In this document: positions 1 to 7,644 of the stretch, in pieces
Position numbering within the stretch: the stretch's first letter is position 1
How the letters are laid out: the number at the start of each line of letters is the position of its first letter
From: Alphaproteobacteria bacterium MarineAlpha9_Bin3
GTDB taxonomy: Bacteria > Pseudomonadota > Alphaproteobacteria > TMED109
Assembly (NCBI GenBank): GCA_002937655.1
Contig: PTKH01000007.1
Coordinates: 1 to 51,519, forward strand
Direction of reading: 5' to 3'
DNA: 51,519 bases
Notes under the pieces: generated by a model
Told to the model about the DNA's origin: nothing
Databases searched by the model: none
What the model saw: only the letters and a program-made list of their open reading frames with translations
Made by a program: the position numbers and the translations under genes

Positions 1-77
1 CATGATGACCATGCTGACCATGACGATCATGCAAAGCACGAAGATCATGATGACCATGCTGACCATGACGATCATGC
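1..77 (+). repeat. 45-bp-period tandem repeat coding for the His/Asp stretch
   Basis: An exact 32-base match lies at 1-32 and again at 46-77, a spacing of 45 bases or 15 codons. The repeat is in frame and codes H-x-x triplets rich in Asp and Ala. It is likely to have grown by duplication and may extend further left, outside the window. Confidence 0.75.
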
Positions 78-831
78 GGATCATGATGATCATTCAGGAC
101 ATAATCATGAAGACCTAGGTTTTAAAGTATCAGGTATTCTTGAGCCCACGGGAACTCCAATTGATAACGCTGTTTACATAAGTTTAGCTGGTGCAGAAGC
201 TATGCATACAGGATGGATTGGAAATCAAAAAGTAATGGATGTCTCTATAGAGCAGATACTAGAAAGTGAATTAAAACCTAAGACTATTTCGGCCATATTT
301 ATATCTTTAAAAAATAGAACGCAAATTTTTCAGTTTCAGAGAGATGTCTTGAATTATAAAAAGGAGGCTATAAGTTCTGTTATGCCAGGATTAACATTAT
401 CAAGACTTTGGGTTTTAACCGGTAATGTTGATAAAGCTTTTAAATTTATTACATTCTTAATAATTATTATAGCTCTTTTAGGTATGATAGCCATGACTAT
501 TGCGGGCCTAAATAGTAGAAGAAGAGAAATGGCAATTTTGAGATCTGTTGGCGCTTCTCCAAATAACATAGTCAGCTTATTATTAGTAGAATCGATTATA
601 ATATCCTTGGTGTCTTGTATTTTAGGATATATCATTATGATTGTAATATTTACTTTAGGAAAAGATTATGTCCAAAGTAATTATGGTATATTTATTGATG
701 GTTTCTCTATCAAAAACTATGATTTACAAATAATTATTGCAATAGTATGTGCTGCTCTAGTAGCAACTATTGTTCCCGCGATACAGATATATAAAAATAC
801 ACTTAGAGATGGTTTGTCCGTTAAATCATAA
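1..831 (+). CDS. FtsX-type ABC transporter permease, 3' part, His/Asp-rich loop
   Basis: The reading frame is open from the first base, so the gene starts outside the window. The visible 276 residues begin with a soluble His/Asp-rich stretch (codons 1-38, His at every third position up to codon 34), continue into a periplasmic-type domain (GILEPTGTPIDNAVYISLAG), and end in three membrane segments with the FtsX/MacB signature SRRREMAILRSVGASP. Permeases of this family with a His-rich loop next to a DUF3299 gene are known from proteobacterial clusters linked to zinc (compare the Vibrio Zrg system); that comparison is from memory. The cognate ATPase is presumably encoded just upstream, outside the window. 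Role inferred: zinc or metallo-protein handling in the envelope. Family call firm, substrate uncertain. Confidence 0.8.
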   Translation, partial: HDDHADHDDHAKHEDHDDHADHDDHADHDDHSGHNHEDLGFKVSGILEPTGTPIDNAVYISLAGAEAMHTGWIGNQKVMDVSIEQILESELKPKTISAIFISLKNRTQIFQFQRDVLNYKKEAISSVMPGLTLSRLWVLTGNVDKAFKFITFLIIIIALLGMIAMTIAGLNSRRREMAILRSVGASPNNIVSLLLVESIIISLVSCILGYIIMIVIFTLGKDYVQSNYGIFIDGFSIKNYDLQIIIAIVCAALVATIVPAIQIYKNTLRDGLSVKS

Positions 832-888
832 ATATCAAGAAAGGAGATTAGAGGTGCATAAAGGATAGTAAAAAAATTTATTATTATT

Positions 889-905
889 TGCGATAATATT
901 GCATT
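889..905. promoter_or_regulatory. Predicted Zur-type operator upstream of the outer-membrane gene
   Basis: TGCGATAATATTGCATT is an imperfect palindrome that ends 48 bases before the ATG at 954. It matches 16 of 17 bases of the site at 2265-2281 in front of znuA. The shared motif in front of two genes of one zinc-type block suggests one regulator; Zur is the inference. The motif was not compared with a database. Confidence 0.55.
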
Positions 906-953
906 AAAGTAATAAGATTTCATTAATTTAATAACTTTAATAAGGAGTAACAA

Positions 954-2222
954 ATGTATATATATAAAATAATTGCTTCATTTATATTAACACTTTTTGT
1001 TTTTACAAAATTTGTTGTTGCAGATGAATTAGAAGATAGGGTTAAAGAATTAGAAGAAAAAATTGCTAAGATGGAAAGTAGTGATGGTAATAATTCTTTA
1101 TCTACATCAACAAAAACTAAAATATATGGGAATGAATTTAATCCATCTATAGGTATAATTCTTAATGGCAAGTATAATAATTTTTCAATGAAATCTGCAG
1201 AACCAGCAGTTAAAGGTTTTGTTATAGGCCATGAAGGAGAACGAGGTCGTGAAGGATTGCAACTAGGTGAGTCAGAGCTAAACTTTTCAAGTAATATAGA
1301 TGATAAGTTTTATGGAAGCATGACAGCTGCCATTGTTAAGGAGGATGGAGAAGACAAAGTAGAATTAGAAGAAGCTTATTTAATGACTACTCCCAATTTT
1401 AATTTTCCTGATGGAATGAGTCTAAAAGCAGGAAAAGCATTTTGGACTTTAGGTTATATGAATGAACACCATGTGCATGCAGATGACTTTGCTAATAGAC
1501 CGCTTCCTTATAGAGTTTACTTGAATAAAAGTTGGAATGATGAGGGTGCAGAAATCACTTATACGCTTCCAACAGATTATTATGCTGAAATTGGTGCTGG
1601 AATGTTCCGCGGTGATGATTATCCTATAAAAGGAGGTGATGGAGAAAGTGTAGGAGCTATGTCCGCATTTGCTCGTATTGGAGGAGATATCGACCAAGAT
1701 CAAAATTGGCGTATGGGGCTATATTATGTTGATGGAGATAATTCTGGGGGTCGTGCAGGTAATGATGGTGATAATACGTTTAAAGGTGACTCTAGTCTAT
1801 ACGTAACAGACTTTAGATATTCTTACGCTCCAACTGGTAATGTGAGAGAACAAGAATTGACCTTACAAGGTGAGTTTTTTGCACGTAATGAAGATGGAAC
1901 TTATGATGATATAGTATTTAATGGCACTTCATATGGTTGGTATGCACAGAGTGTTTATAAATTCAACTCTAGATGGCGTGGCGGTTTACGTTACAGTCAG
2001 ATGGAAACTGCAGGAGTCCCTACGGGTCTAATAGGTACTAATATGGATGGTGAGGGATTTGACCCTACTTCTATTGCAATTATGACTGATTGGACAAATA
2101 GTGAATTTAGTCGAGTGCGTTGGCAAATTAATCAGGATAAATTAGCTAGTGGTTCAACTGATAATCAATTTACAGTGCAATATATTATTAGTATTGGTGC
2201 TCATGGAGCTCATAAATTTTAA
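954..2222 (+). CDS. Outer-membrane beta-barrel protein, putative zinc channel
   Basis: A 422-residue exported protein. A signal peptide ends near VVA-DE (about residue 23), a short coiled coil follows (residues 24-43), and the rest has the alternating aromatic/glycine pattern of an outer-membrane barrel, ending in the typical terminal Phe (GAHGAHKF). The segments NPSIGIILNGKYNNFS, LGESELNFSSNIDDKFYGS and LEEAYLMTTP match a family of proteobacterial outer-membrane proteins often annotated as zinc-regulated or TonB-dependent receptor-like, related in layout to LbtU-type siderophore porins. There is no plug domain or TonB box, so it is probably a porin-like channel. AAGGAG lies just before the ATG. 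It sits between a metal-related permease and znuA, with a predicted Zur site upstream. Family recognition is good; the substrate is inferred. Confidence 0.72.
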   Translation: MYIYKIIASFILTLFVFTKFVVADELEDRVKELEEKIAKMESSDGNNSLSTSTKTKIYGNEFNPSIGIILNGKYNNFSMKSAEPAVKGFVIGHEGERGREGLQLGESELNFSSNIDDKFYGSMTAAIVKEDGEDKVELEEAYLMTTPNFNFPDGMSLKAGKAFWTLGYMNEHHVHADDFANRPLPYRVYLNKSWNDEGAEITYTLPTDYYAEIGAGMFRGDDYPIKGGDGESVGAMSAFARIGGDIDQDQNWRMGLYYVDGDNSGGRAGNDGDNTFKGDSSLYVTDFRYSYAPTGNVREQELTLQGEFFARNEDGTYDDIVFNGTSYGWYAQSVYKFNSRWRGGLRYSQMETAGVPTGLIGTNMDGEGFDPTSIAIMTDWTNSEFSRVRWQINQDKLASGSTDNQFTVQYIISIGAHGAHKF

Positions 2223-2252
2223 TATATAGCTTTTGATTTCATTAGATAGATA

Positions 2253-2291
2253 TAGTATCACGGTTGCAATAATATTGCATTCGTGATACTA
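2253..2291. promoter_or_regulatory. Long palindrome with predicted Zur core before znuA
   Basis: The outer arms are perfect 10-base inverted repeats (TAGTATCACG at 2253-2262 and CGTGATACTA at 2282-2291). Nested inside is TGCAATAATATTGCA (2265-2279), palindromic apart from its centre, the same core as at 889-903. The element lies 29 bases upstream of the znuA ATG and 30 bases after the stop of the outer-membrane gene. It may be an operator, and its RNA could also form a hairpin; no T-run follows, so a normal terminator is less likely. Confidence 0.55.
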
Positions 2292-2320
2292 ATAATTAGT
2301 AATCATCTAATGAGGTAATC

Positions 2321-3229
2321 ATGCTTAAAAAAATAATAACTTTAATAATTATACAATTCTCTTTTCCAAGCACATTAATAGCAAAAGAATTAAATGTATT
2401 TGCTTGTGAGCCAGAATGGAAGTCCCTAGTAGAAGAAATAGGTGGTGAAAAAGTAAAAGCTATTTCTGCTACTCATGCTAAACAAGATCCGCATTATATA
2501 CGTGCTAGACCAAGTTTAATTTCAAAAATTAGACGAGCTGATTTAATTTTTTGCAGTGGTGCTGGCTTAGAAGTTGGTTGGATGCCAATACTAATACAAA
2601 AGGCCAAGGCAGAAGTGCAACCTGGTAGTATAGGTTATCTAATGGCATCAAAATATACTCCCATCATAGACATTCCAAAATCAATTGACCGTGGACATGG
2701 CGACATTCATCCTGAAGGTAATCCCCATGTGCATCTAGATCCTAATAATATTCCTATTATAGCAAAAGAATTATATAGAAGGTTAGTTATTATAGATCCT
2801 ATAAATAAATCTTATTATAACTCACGATATAATAATTTCATTTCTAGATGGGATAAATCTCTTCTAGAATGGGAAAAAGAAATACAAGATATTAAGGGTA
2901 AAAATATAGTTATTCATCACAAATCTTTTGATTATATGTTTTATTGGATGGGACTAAATGAAGTAGCTGCCTTAGAAATTAAACCAGGTATTCCTCCAAC
3001 AGCAGCGCACCTTAATGATATTTTACAAACTGTAAATAAAGATACAGTAGATTTAATAGTTGTATCTCCATATGATCCACCAAAAGGTGCAACCTGGCTG
3101 TCAAATAAAACTAAAATACCTTTTGTTATTTTGCCTTATACAATAGGAGGAAATGAAGAAAGTAATAATTTATTTGCACTATTTGATAGTTCAATTAAAA
3201 TTTTACAAGATGCATTATATTACAAGTAA
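2321..3229 (+). CDS. znuA: Zinc/metal ABC transporter substrate-binding protein (ZnuA-like)
   Basis: This 302-residue protein belongs to the cluster A-I metal-binding family (ZnuA/TroA/PsaA). It has a signal peptide (residues 1-21, LIA-KE). Candidate metal ligands are His58 in QDPHYIRARPS, His136/138 in NPHVHLDP, and His199/200 in VIHHKSFDYMF. The PRS/PS loop after the first His and the PGIPPTAAHL segment are also typical of the family. The long acidic His-rich loop of E. coli ZnuA is missing; only a short HGDIHPEGNPHVH stretch (residues 126-138) is present. It should deliver Zn(II), or less likely Mn(II), to the overlapping znuB-like permease. A predicted Zur palindrome lies 29 bases upstream. 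Confidence 0.88.
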   Translation: MLKKIITLIIIQFSFPSTLIAKELNVFACEPEWKSLVEEIGGEKVKAISATHAKQDPHYIRARPSLISKIRRADLIFCSGAGLEVGWMPILIQKAKAEVQPGSIGYLMASKYTPIIDIPKSIDRGHGDIHPEGNPHVHLDPNNIPIIAKELYRRLVIIDPINKSYYNSRYNNFISRWDKSLLEWEKEIQDIKGKNIVIHHKSFDYMFYWMGLNEVAALEIKPGIPPTAAHLNDILQTVNKDTVDLIVVSPYDPPKGATWLSNKTKIPFVILPYTIGGNEESNNLFALFDSSIKILQDALYYK

Positions 3230-3974
3230 CGATTTTATAACAATAATTGGGCCAGCTTTATTAGCTGGCTTAATTATAACAATTACTCATGCTCCATTAG
3301 GAATAGAGGTATTAAGGCGTGGCATTATATTTATTGATTTGGCAGTAGCTCAAATTGCTGGATTAGGTTTGTTAATATCAAACTTATACTTTAATAATGA
3401 TAAAGCTTGGTTACCTCAAATAATTGCTTTAATTTTTGCATTAATAGCAGCTTATTTCTTTAAGATAGTTGAAAATAAAATTAAGTCACAACAAGAGGCT
3501 ATTATTGGTGTTAGTTTCATATTAGCAGCTTCATTATCTATTTTATTATTAGCTGATCATCCAACCGGTGGAGAAGAAATTCGACATTTACTCTCTGGGC
3601 AAATACTATTTGTTACATGGCAAGATGTGTTAATGCATGTACCAATTTATATAATTATATTAATACTTTGGTTTTTACCTATAAATTTAAATGGTATTGG
3701 CTTTTATATTCTTTTTTCCTTAGCCATAACATCTTCTGTTCAACTAGTAGGTGTTTATGTTGTATTCGCAAGCTTAATTTTACCAGCTTTAACAGCACTT
3801 AAGAGCAAAAATCCATGCAAGATTGCATGGATAAGTGGTTTATTTTCAGTAATAATTGGAATATTATTATCTATAATTATAGACTTACCTGCAGGACCAA
3901 TTCTGGTTGTAAGTTATGTAATTGTTACTATTTTAATATTATTTTTAGAGAAAATTAATATAATTAATATTTAA
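3210..3974 (+). CDS. znuB: Zinc/metal ABC transporter permease (ZnuB-like, ABC-3 family)
   Basis: An integral membrane protein of about 254 residues with seven to eight hydrophobic segments; HAPLGIEVLRRGIIFIDLAV, AQIAGLGLL and VGVYVVFASLILPAL are typical of the ABC-3 metal permease family. I chose the ATG at 3210 (residues MHYITSND) because the longer reading from 3153 would overlap znuA by 77 bases and adds a stretch unlike the family's N terminus; the chosen start still overlaps the znuA stop by 20 bases, suggesting translational coupling. It would carry the metal from ZnuA across the inner membrane. No ZnuC-type ATPase gene is present in the visible cluster, so the energising subunit must be elsewhere. 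Confidence 0.85.
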   Translation: MHYITSNDFITIIGPALLAGLIITITHAPLGIEVLRRGIIFIDLAVAQIAGLGLLISNLYFNNDKAWLPQIIALIFALIAAYFFKIVENKIKSQQEAIIGVSFILAASLSILLLADHPTGGEEIRHLLSGQILFVTWQDVLMHVPIYIIILILWFLPINLNGIGFYILFSLAITSSVQLVGVYVVFASLILPALTALKSKNPCKIAWISGLFSVIIGILLSIIIDLPAGPILVVSYVIVTILILFLEKINIINI

Positions 3975-3989
3975 TAATTGGAGTTTAGA

Positions 3990-4550
3990 ATGAAGTTTTT
4001 AGTTTTTATTTTTAATATTTTTATATGTCATTTATTATTTAGTGCATCATTATATGCAAATAATACTATAGAAATTACTAATGAAAACGAAGTTTTACCC
4101 ATTACATGGACAGACTTATTACCTATGGATGCATTCGATTTCGTGCCTGATGGTGGAGTAACAGATGAGATGTGGAGCGATCCTAATTTTCTTTTGGCAG
4201 TTGAAAAGGCGGGTTTAGCAACAGTAAGTGAATTAGATGGAGTTAATATAAGACTCACTGGCTTCATGGTTCCTTTAGATGTTGATTTTGGTGAAGCTGA
4301 AACTGTCACAGAGTTTGTCTTAGTGCCTTCAGCGGGAATGTGTATGCATGTTCCTCCACCGCCACCTAATCAGATGTTAATGGTAAGATTTAAAGAGCCT
4401 GTTAGAATAAGGCATATGTATCAACCTATAGGGATTAATGGAGTAGTTAGAATAGATGAACCTAATGATGAAGCATTTGGAAGTATTTATAATGTTACAG
4501 GTGAAGTAGTTGAAGACGTTACTTATAAAGATCTTGATTTAGGAAGATAA
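3990..4550 (+). CDS. DUF3299 family exported protein
   Basis: About 186 residues with a signal peptide (cleavage near LYA-NN). The core matches DUF3299: ITWTDLLP, LTGFMVPLDVDFG, TEFVLVPSAGMCMHVPPPPP and NQMLMV. The Cys-Met-His-Val-Pro segment is the most conserved part of the family and could bind a metal or cofactor, but the function is unknown. An upstream TTG at 3978 is in frame, but the ATG at 3990 has GGAG (3980-3983) at good spacing and begins a normal signal peptide. DUF3299 genes commonly accompany FtsX-type permeases of the kind at the start of this window, so the protein likely works with that transporter. It begins 15 bases after znuB, so it is likely co-transcribed. Confidence 0.82.
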   Translation: MKFLVFIFNIFICHLLFSASLYANNTIEITNENEVLPITWTDLLPMDAFDFVPDGGVTDEMWSDPNFLLAVEKAGLATVSELDGVNIRLTGFMVPLDVDFGEAETVTEFVLVPSAGMCMHVPPPPPNQMLMVRFKEPVRIRHMYQPIGINGVVRIDEPNDEAFGSIYNVTGEVVEDVTYKDLDLGR

Positions 4551-4559
4551 TCAAAATAA

Positions 4560-4593
4560 AAGAGAGTAAGTGGAGGTACTCACTTACTCTCTT
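4560..4593 (+). terminator. Hairpin after the zinc block
   Basis: A 13-base perfect stem (AAGAGAGTAAGTG at 4560-4572 with CACTTACTCTCTT at 4581-4593) encloses a short loop, 9 bases after the DUF3299 stop. The sequence after it is T-rich only in part, so it is a strong hairpin but an imperfect intrinsic terminator. Confidence 0.6.
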
Positions 4594-4685
4594 AGAATTT
4601 AATAAGGTGAGTATTACTTTCTTGGGAGGAAACTAATATTGTCCTTATTAACTATATATATAAGTTAATTAATTTTGTTTGTCAA

Positions 4686-4706
4686 TGAGAATGATAATCA
4701 TTCTCA
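4686..4706. promoter_or_regulatory. Fur box
   Basis: The 19 bases at 4687-4705, GAGAATGATAATCATTCTC, form a palindrome apart from the centre and match 17 of 19 positions of the classical Fur consensus GATAATGATAATCATTATC. The site lies 20 bases before the ATG at 4727. This predicts iron-repressed expression of the two small genes downstream. The half-sites differ clearly from the predicted Zur motif at 889 and 2265. Confidence 0.8.
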
Positions 4707-4726
4707 ATAAAAAATAAAGATGTAAT

Positions 4727-4990
4727 ATGAAAAAAATTTTTGTAATAGAAATAAATGAAAAAGATAAAAATATTAGTAATGAAGAAGCTATAAGTGAATT
4801 AGATCAACAGTTTAAAGAATTTTATAATATAATCAATAATAATAAAAATCTATACGTACGATTTAAAAGAGTAGGTAATACGTGGCAAAATATATTAAAT
4901 AATTTTAAAAAAATGAAAATAAATACATACAAAAATAAAAAAAAAGAAAAAAAAGTAGTTAAACCGAATCATTTAAAGGTTGTTAAATAA
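4727..4990 (+). CDS. Unrecognised 87-residue basic protein, Fur-box controlled
   Basis: Not recognised. The first 66 residues are mixed and mostly helical-looking (EEAISELDQQFKEFYNII), followed by a strongly lysine-rich tail (residues 67-87). There is no signal peptide or membrane segment, so it is probably cytoplasmic. It is the first gene after a near-consensus Fur box, and the next gene starts 24 bases later, so the two likely form one iron-regulated unit. The basic tail could contact nucleic acid or an acidic partner; that is a guess. The open frame and clear context support a real gene. Confidence 0.6.
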   Translation: MKKIFVIEINEKDKNISNEEAISELDQQFKEFYNIINNNKNLYVRFKRVGNTWQNILNNFKKMKINTYKNKKKEKKVVKPNHLKVVK

Positions 4991-5014
4991 AAATTTGTAT
5001 TTATAAGGTGTAAT

Positions 5015-5443
5015 ATGAAATTTTTTTCTTACTTTTTTTTAACTTTCTTTTTAAATTTTTCTCTTCATGCAGAAAAAGTTCCTGCTGGATATGTAGCTAA
5101 ATGGGACACAATTCCTTTATCTGCATTAGATTATAAAATTAATCATAATATATCATGCCAATCTTTTGAAGCCACTTTACAAAAAGGTAAGACTGAAATG
5201 CCTCATATACTGCCATTTAAAATCATAAATAAAACACTAATAAATTTTTTAAATGGTTATAAGATTATGAATAATAATAAAAATCAAGATTTTATTGATA
5301 AAATTGATACTGTGGTAATTTGGCCAAATTATGAGCAATCTAATTGGTATATTTTAATGGGTAGTGAATCTTGCTTCGTAAGTTGGATAGAAATTCAACC
5401 AGATAATTTAGACGCAATTATTCATGCTGGAAAAAAATTATAG
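5015..5443 (+). CDS. Unrecognised exported 142-residue protein
   Basis: Not recognised. A clear signal peptide (residues 1-19, ending SLHA-EK) is followed by a soluble domain of about 120 residues with two cysteines, in HNISCQSF and GSESCFVSW, which could form a periplasmic disulfide. Tryptophans and short hydrophobic strands (TVVIWPNYEQSNWYILMG) suggest a small beta-rich fold. It is likely periplasmic. It lies 24 bases after the small basic protein and probably shares its Fur-controlled promoter, so an envelope role under iron limitation is the best inference. Confidence 0.65.
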   Translation: MKFFSYFFLTFFLNFSLHAEKVPAGYVAKWDTIPLSALDYKINHNISCQSFEATLQKGKTEMPHILPFKIINKTLINFLNGYKIMNNNKNQDFIDKIDTVVIWPNYEQSNWYILMGSESCFVSWIEIQPDNLDAIIHAGKKL

Positions 5444-5532
5444 TTTATTATTAGCTTAATGATTTATAGATAAATATAAACTTAAAATTATATTATCTTC
5501 ACTTATTAATATATAAATTATATAGTTTATTT

Positions 5533-6609
5533 ATGAAAAATAAAATTGCTTTAATTACAGGTATAACAGGACAAGATGGAGCTTATTTAGCCGAATTTCT
5601 TCTCAATAAAGGGTATGAAGTTCATGGTATAAAAAGACGTTCTTCATCTTTTAATACAAGTAGAATTGATAATTTATATCAAGATCCTCATTCAAAAGAC
5701 TTAAAATTTTATTTACATTATGGAGATATGACAGATGCAACTAATCTGATTGGTCTTATGCAAAAAATAAATCCTGATGAGGTTTATAACTTAGCTGCTC
5801 AAAGTCATGTTCAGGTTAGTTTTGAGACTCCTGAATATACTGCTAATGCAGATGGTTTAGGTACTCTTAGATTATTAGAAGCTATTAAGTTATTAAATAT
5901 GACGAAGAAAGTTAAATTTTATCAAGCATCTACATCAGAGTTATATGGTAATACTGTAAATATTCCTCAAAATGAAGATACTATATTTTCTCCGAGATCT
6001 CCTTATGCTGTAGCGAAATTATACGCATATTGGATTACTGTAAATTATAGAGCAGCATATAATATTTTTGCTTGTAATGGAATTTTATTTAATCATGAAA
6101 GTCCTATACGTGGAGAAACTTTTGTAACACGAAAGATAACTAGGGCTGTAGCTGCAATTAAATTAGGACTTCAAGATAAGTTATATATTGGTAATCTAGA
6201 GGCAAAAAGAGATTGGGGTCATGCTAAAGATTATGTTGAAGGTATGTGGCTGATGTTACAACAGGATAAAGCAGATGATTTCGTTTTAGCTACAGGACAA
6301 GCGCATACTGTCAGAGAATTCATAGAAGCTGCGTTTATGGAAATTAGTGAAGAGATTGTTTGGAAAGGTTCTGGAGTTAATGAAAAAGGATATAGTAAAA
6401 CTAGTAATGATATTTTAATTGAAGTTGATGAGCGGTATTTTAGGCCTACGGAAGTTAATTTTTTAATGGGGGACTCTTCCAAAGCTCAAAAAAAATTAGG
6501 TTGGAAAGCACAAACTAAATTCGAAGATTTAGTTCATGAAATGGTAATAGAAGATTTAAAAACTGTAGACTTGGAACAAAAAACAAGACGCTTTGGAATT
6601 GATGGTTGA
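5533..6609 (+). CDS. gmd: GDP-mannose 4,6-dehydratase
   Basis: Gmd converts GDP-D-mannose to GDP-4-keto-6-deoxy-D-mannose, the first step of GDP-L-fucose synthesis, in the cytoplasm. This is a short-chain dehydrogenase/reductase of 358 residues, close to the usual 350-370. The NADP-binding motif GITGQDG is at residues 10-16, the active-site segment STSELYG at 133-139, and the Tyr158-x3-Lys162 pair lies in SPYAVAK. The family stretch [17 protein letters not shown] is also present. Its stop overlaps the start of fcl. No strong ribosome-binding site precedes the ATG. Confidence 0.95.
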   Translation: MKNKIALITGITGQDGAYLAEFLLNKGYEVHGIKRRSSSFNTSRIDNLYQDPHSKDLKFYLHYGDMTDATNLIGLMQKINPDEVYNLAAQSHVQVSFETPEYTANADGLGTLRLLEAIKLLNMTKKVKFYQASTSELYGNTVNIPQNEDTIFSPRSPYAVAKLYAYWITVNYRAAYNIFACNGILFNHESPIRGETFVTRKITRAVAAIKLGLQDKLYIGNLEAKRDWGHAKDYVEGMWLMLQQDKADDFVLATGQAHTVREFIEAAFMEISEEIVWKGSGVNEKGYSKTSNDILIEVDERYFRPTEVNFLMGDSSKAQKKLGWKAQTKFEDLVHEMVIEDLKTVDLEQKTRRFGIDG

Positions 6610-7574
6610 TAAAGTCTAAATCTGAAAAATATTCATTAAAGGGAAAACGTGTTTTTGTTGCTGGTCACACTGGAATGGTAGGAAGCGCTTTAATAAGACT
6701 CTTACAAGATATAGATTGTGAAATTTTAACTGTTAGTTCTAAAAAGTTAGATCTAAAAAAAAACTATGATGTTGATAAATGGTTTCATGAAAATAAACCA
6801 GATACTGTTTTTTTAGCTGCTGCTAAAGTAGGAGGTATTTTAGCTAATAACTCATATCCTGCTAATTTTTTATATGAAAATCTTGCTATTCAAAATGCTG
6901 TAATAGAAAACTCTTTTAAGCATAAAGTAAAAAAGCTGATGTTTTTGGGTTCAAGCTGTATTTATCCAAAAAATGCACAACAACCTATAAAAGAGAATTC
7001 ACTTCTTACTGGGGAATTAGAACCCACAAATGAGGCATATGCTATTGCTAAAATAGCGGGTATCAAGTTATGTCAATTTTATAGAACACAATATGGGGTA
7101 GATTATATTTCTGTTATGCCTACTAATTTATATGGGCCCAGAGATAATTTTCATCCGCAAAATAGTCATGTTGTAGCAGCCTTAATTTATAAATTTTATG
7201 AAGCAGTAAAGTTAAACAAAAAGGAAGTTGTTTTATGGGGAACTGGGAAACCATTAAGAGAGTTTATGCATGTAGATGACTTGGCACAAGGACTTATATT
7301 TTTGATGGAAAACTATAGTGATAATCAGCATATTAACATAGGTACTGGTAAAGAAATTTCTATTAAAGAATTTGCTAATATTATAAAAAATATTTCTGGT
7401 TGGGAAGGAACCATAAAATTTGATAGTAACTATCCTGATGGAATGTACAGAAAGGTTATGGATATCTCGAAAATTAATAAATTAGGATGGTATTCAAAAA
7501 TTACTCTTAAAAATGGTTTAATAAATTCTTATAACTGGTTTTCAGAAAATTATGAAAATATTAAAAAAAAATAA
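6606..7574 (+). CDS. fcl: GDP-L-fucose synthase
   Basis: Fcl (WcaG) epimerises and reduces the Gmd product to GDP-L-fucose using NADPH. This is a 322-residue SDR protein with the Rossmann motif GHTGMVGS (residues 20-27), the active-site stretch LGSSCIYP (114-121) and Tyr145-x3-Lys149 in EAYAIAK, all as in the family. Translation most likely starts at TTG 6606, which overlaps the gmd stop (TTGA) and implies coupling; no ATG lies in frame before the Rossmann motif. The pair supplies fucose, or via other enzymes related deoxysugars, for surface glycans, but no further polysaccharide genes adjoin it. Confidence 0.94.
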   Translation: MIKSKSEKYSLKGKRVFVAGHTGMVGSALIRLLQDIDCEILTVSSKKLDLKKNYDVDKWFHENKPDTVFLAAAKVGGILANNSYPANFLYENLAIQNAVIENSFKHKVKKLMFLGSSCIYPKNAQQPIKENSLLTGELEPTNEAYAIAKIAGIKLCQFYRTQYGVDYISVMPTNLYGPRDNFHPQNSHVVAALIYKFYEAVKLNKKEVVLWGTGKPLREFMHVDDLAQGLIFLMENYSDNQHINIGTGKEISIKEFANIIKNISGWEGTIKFDSNYPDGMYRKVMDISKINKLGWYSKITLKNGLINSYNWFSENYENIKKK

Positions 7575-7644
7575 TTCATATTATCTTGATCTAGTTTTTT
7601 AAAACTAAAGTAAAAAAATATACATAGCTTATTGGGAATTTAAA

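Noticed and set aside
840-876. AAAGGAG followed by GTG/short frame after the FtsX permease stop
   Set aside because: The frames behind it end within five codons; it may be a decayed gene start, but nothing supports a gene.
3153-3209. Longer N terminus for the znuB-like permease
   Set aside because: It would overlap znuA by 77 bases and adds sequence unlike other ABC-3 permeases; the ATG at 3210 fits better.
3978-3989. TTG start four codons upstream for the DUF3299 gene
   Set aside because: The GGAG that serves the ATG at 3990 lies within these codons, and the signal peptide begins properly at the ATG.
7592-7607. TAGTTTT/AAAACTA hairpin after fcl as a terminator
   Set aside because: The stem is short and almost all A-T; it is expected by chance in sequence this AT-rich.
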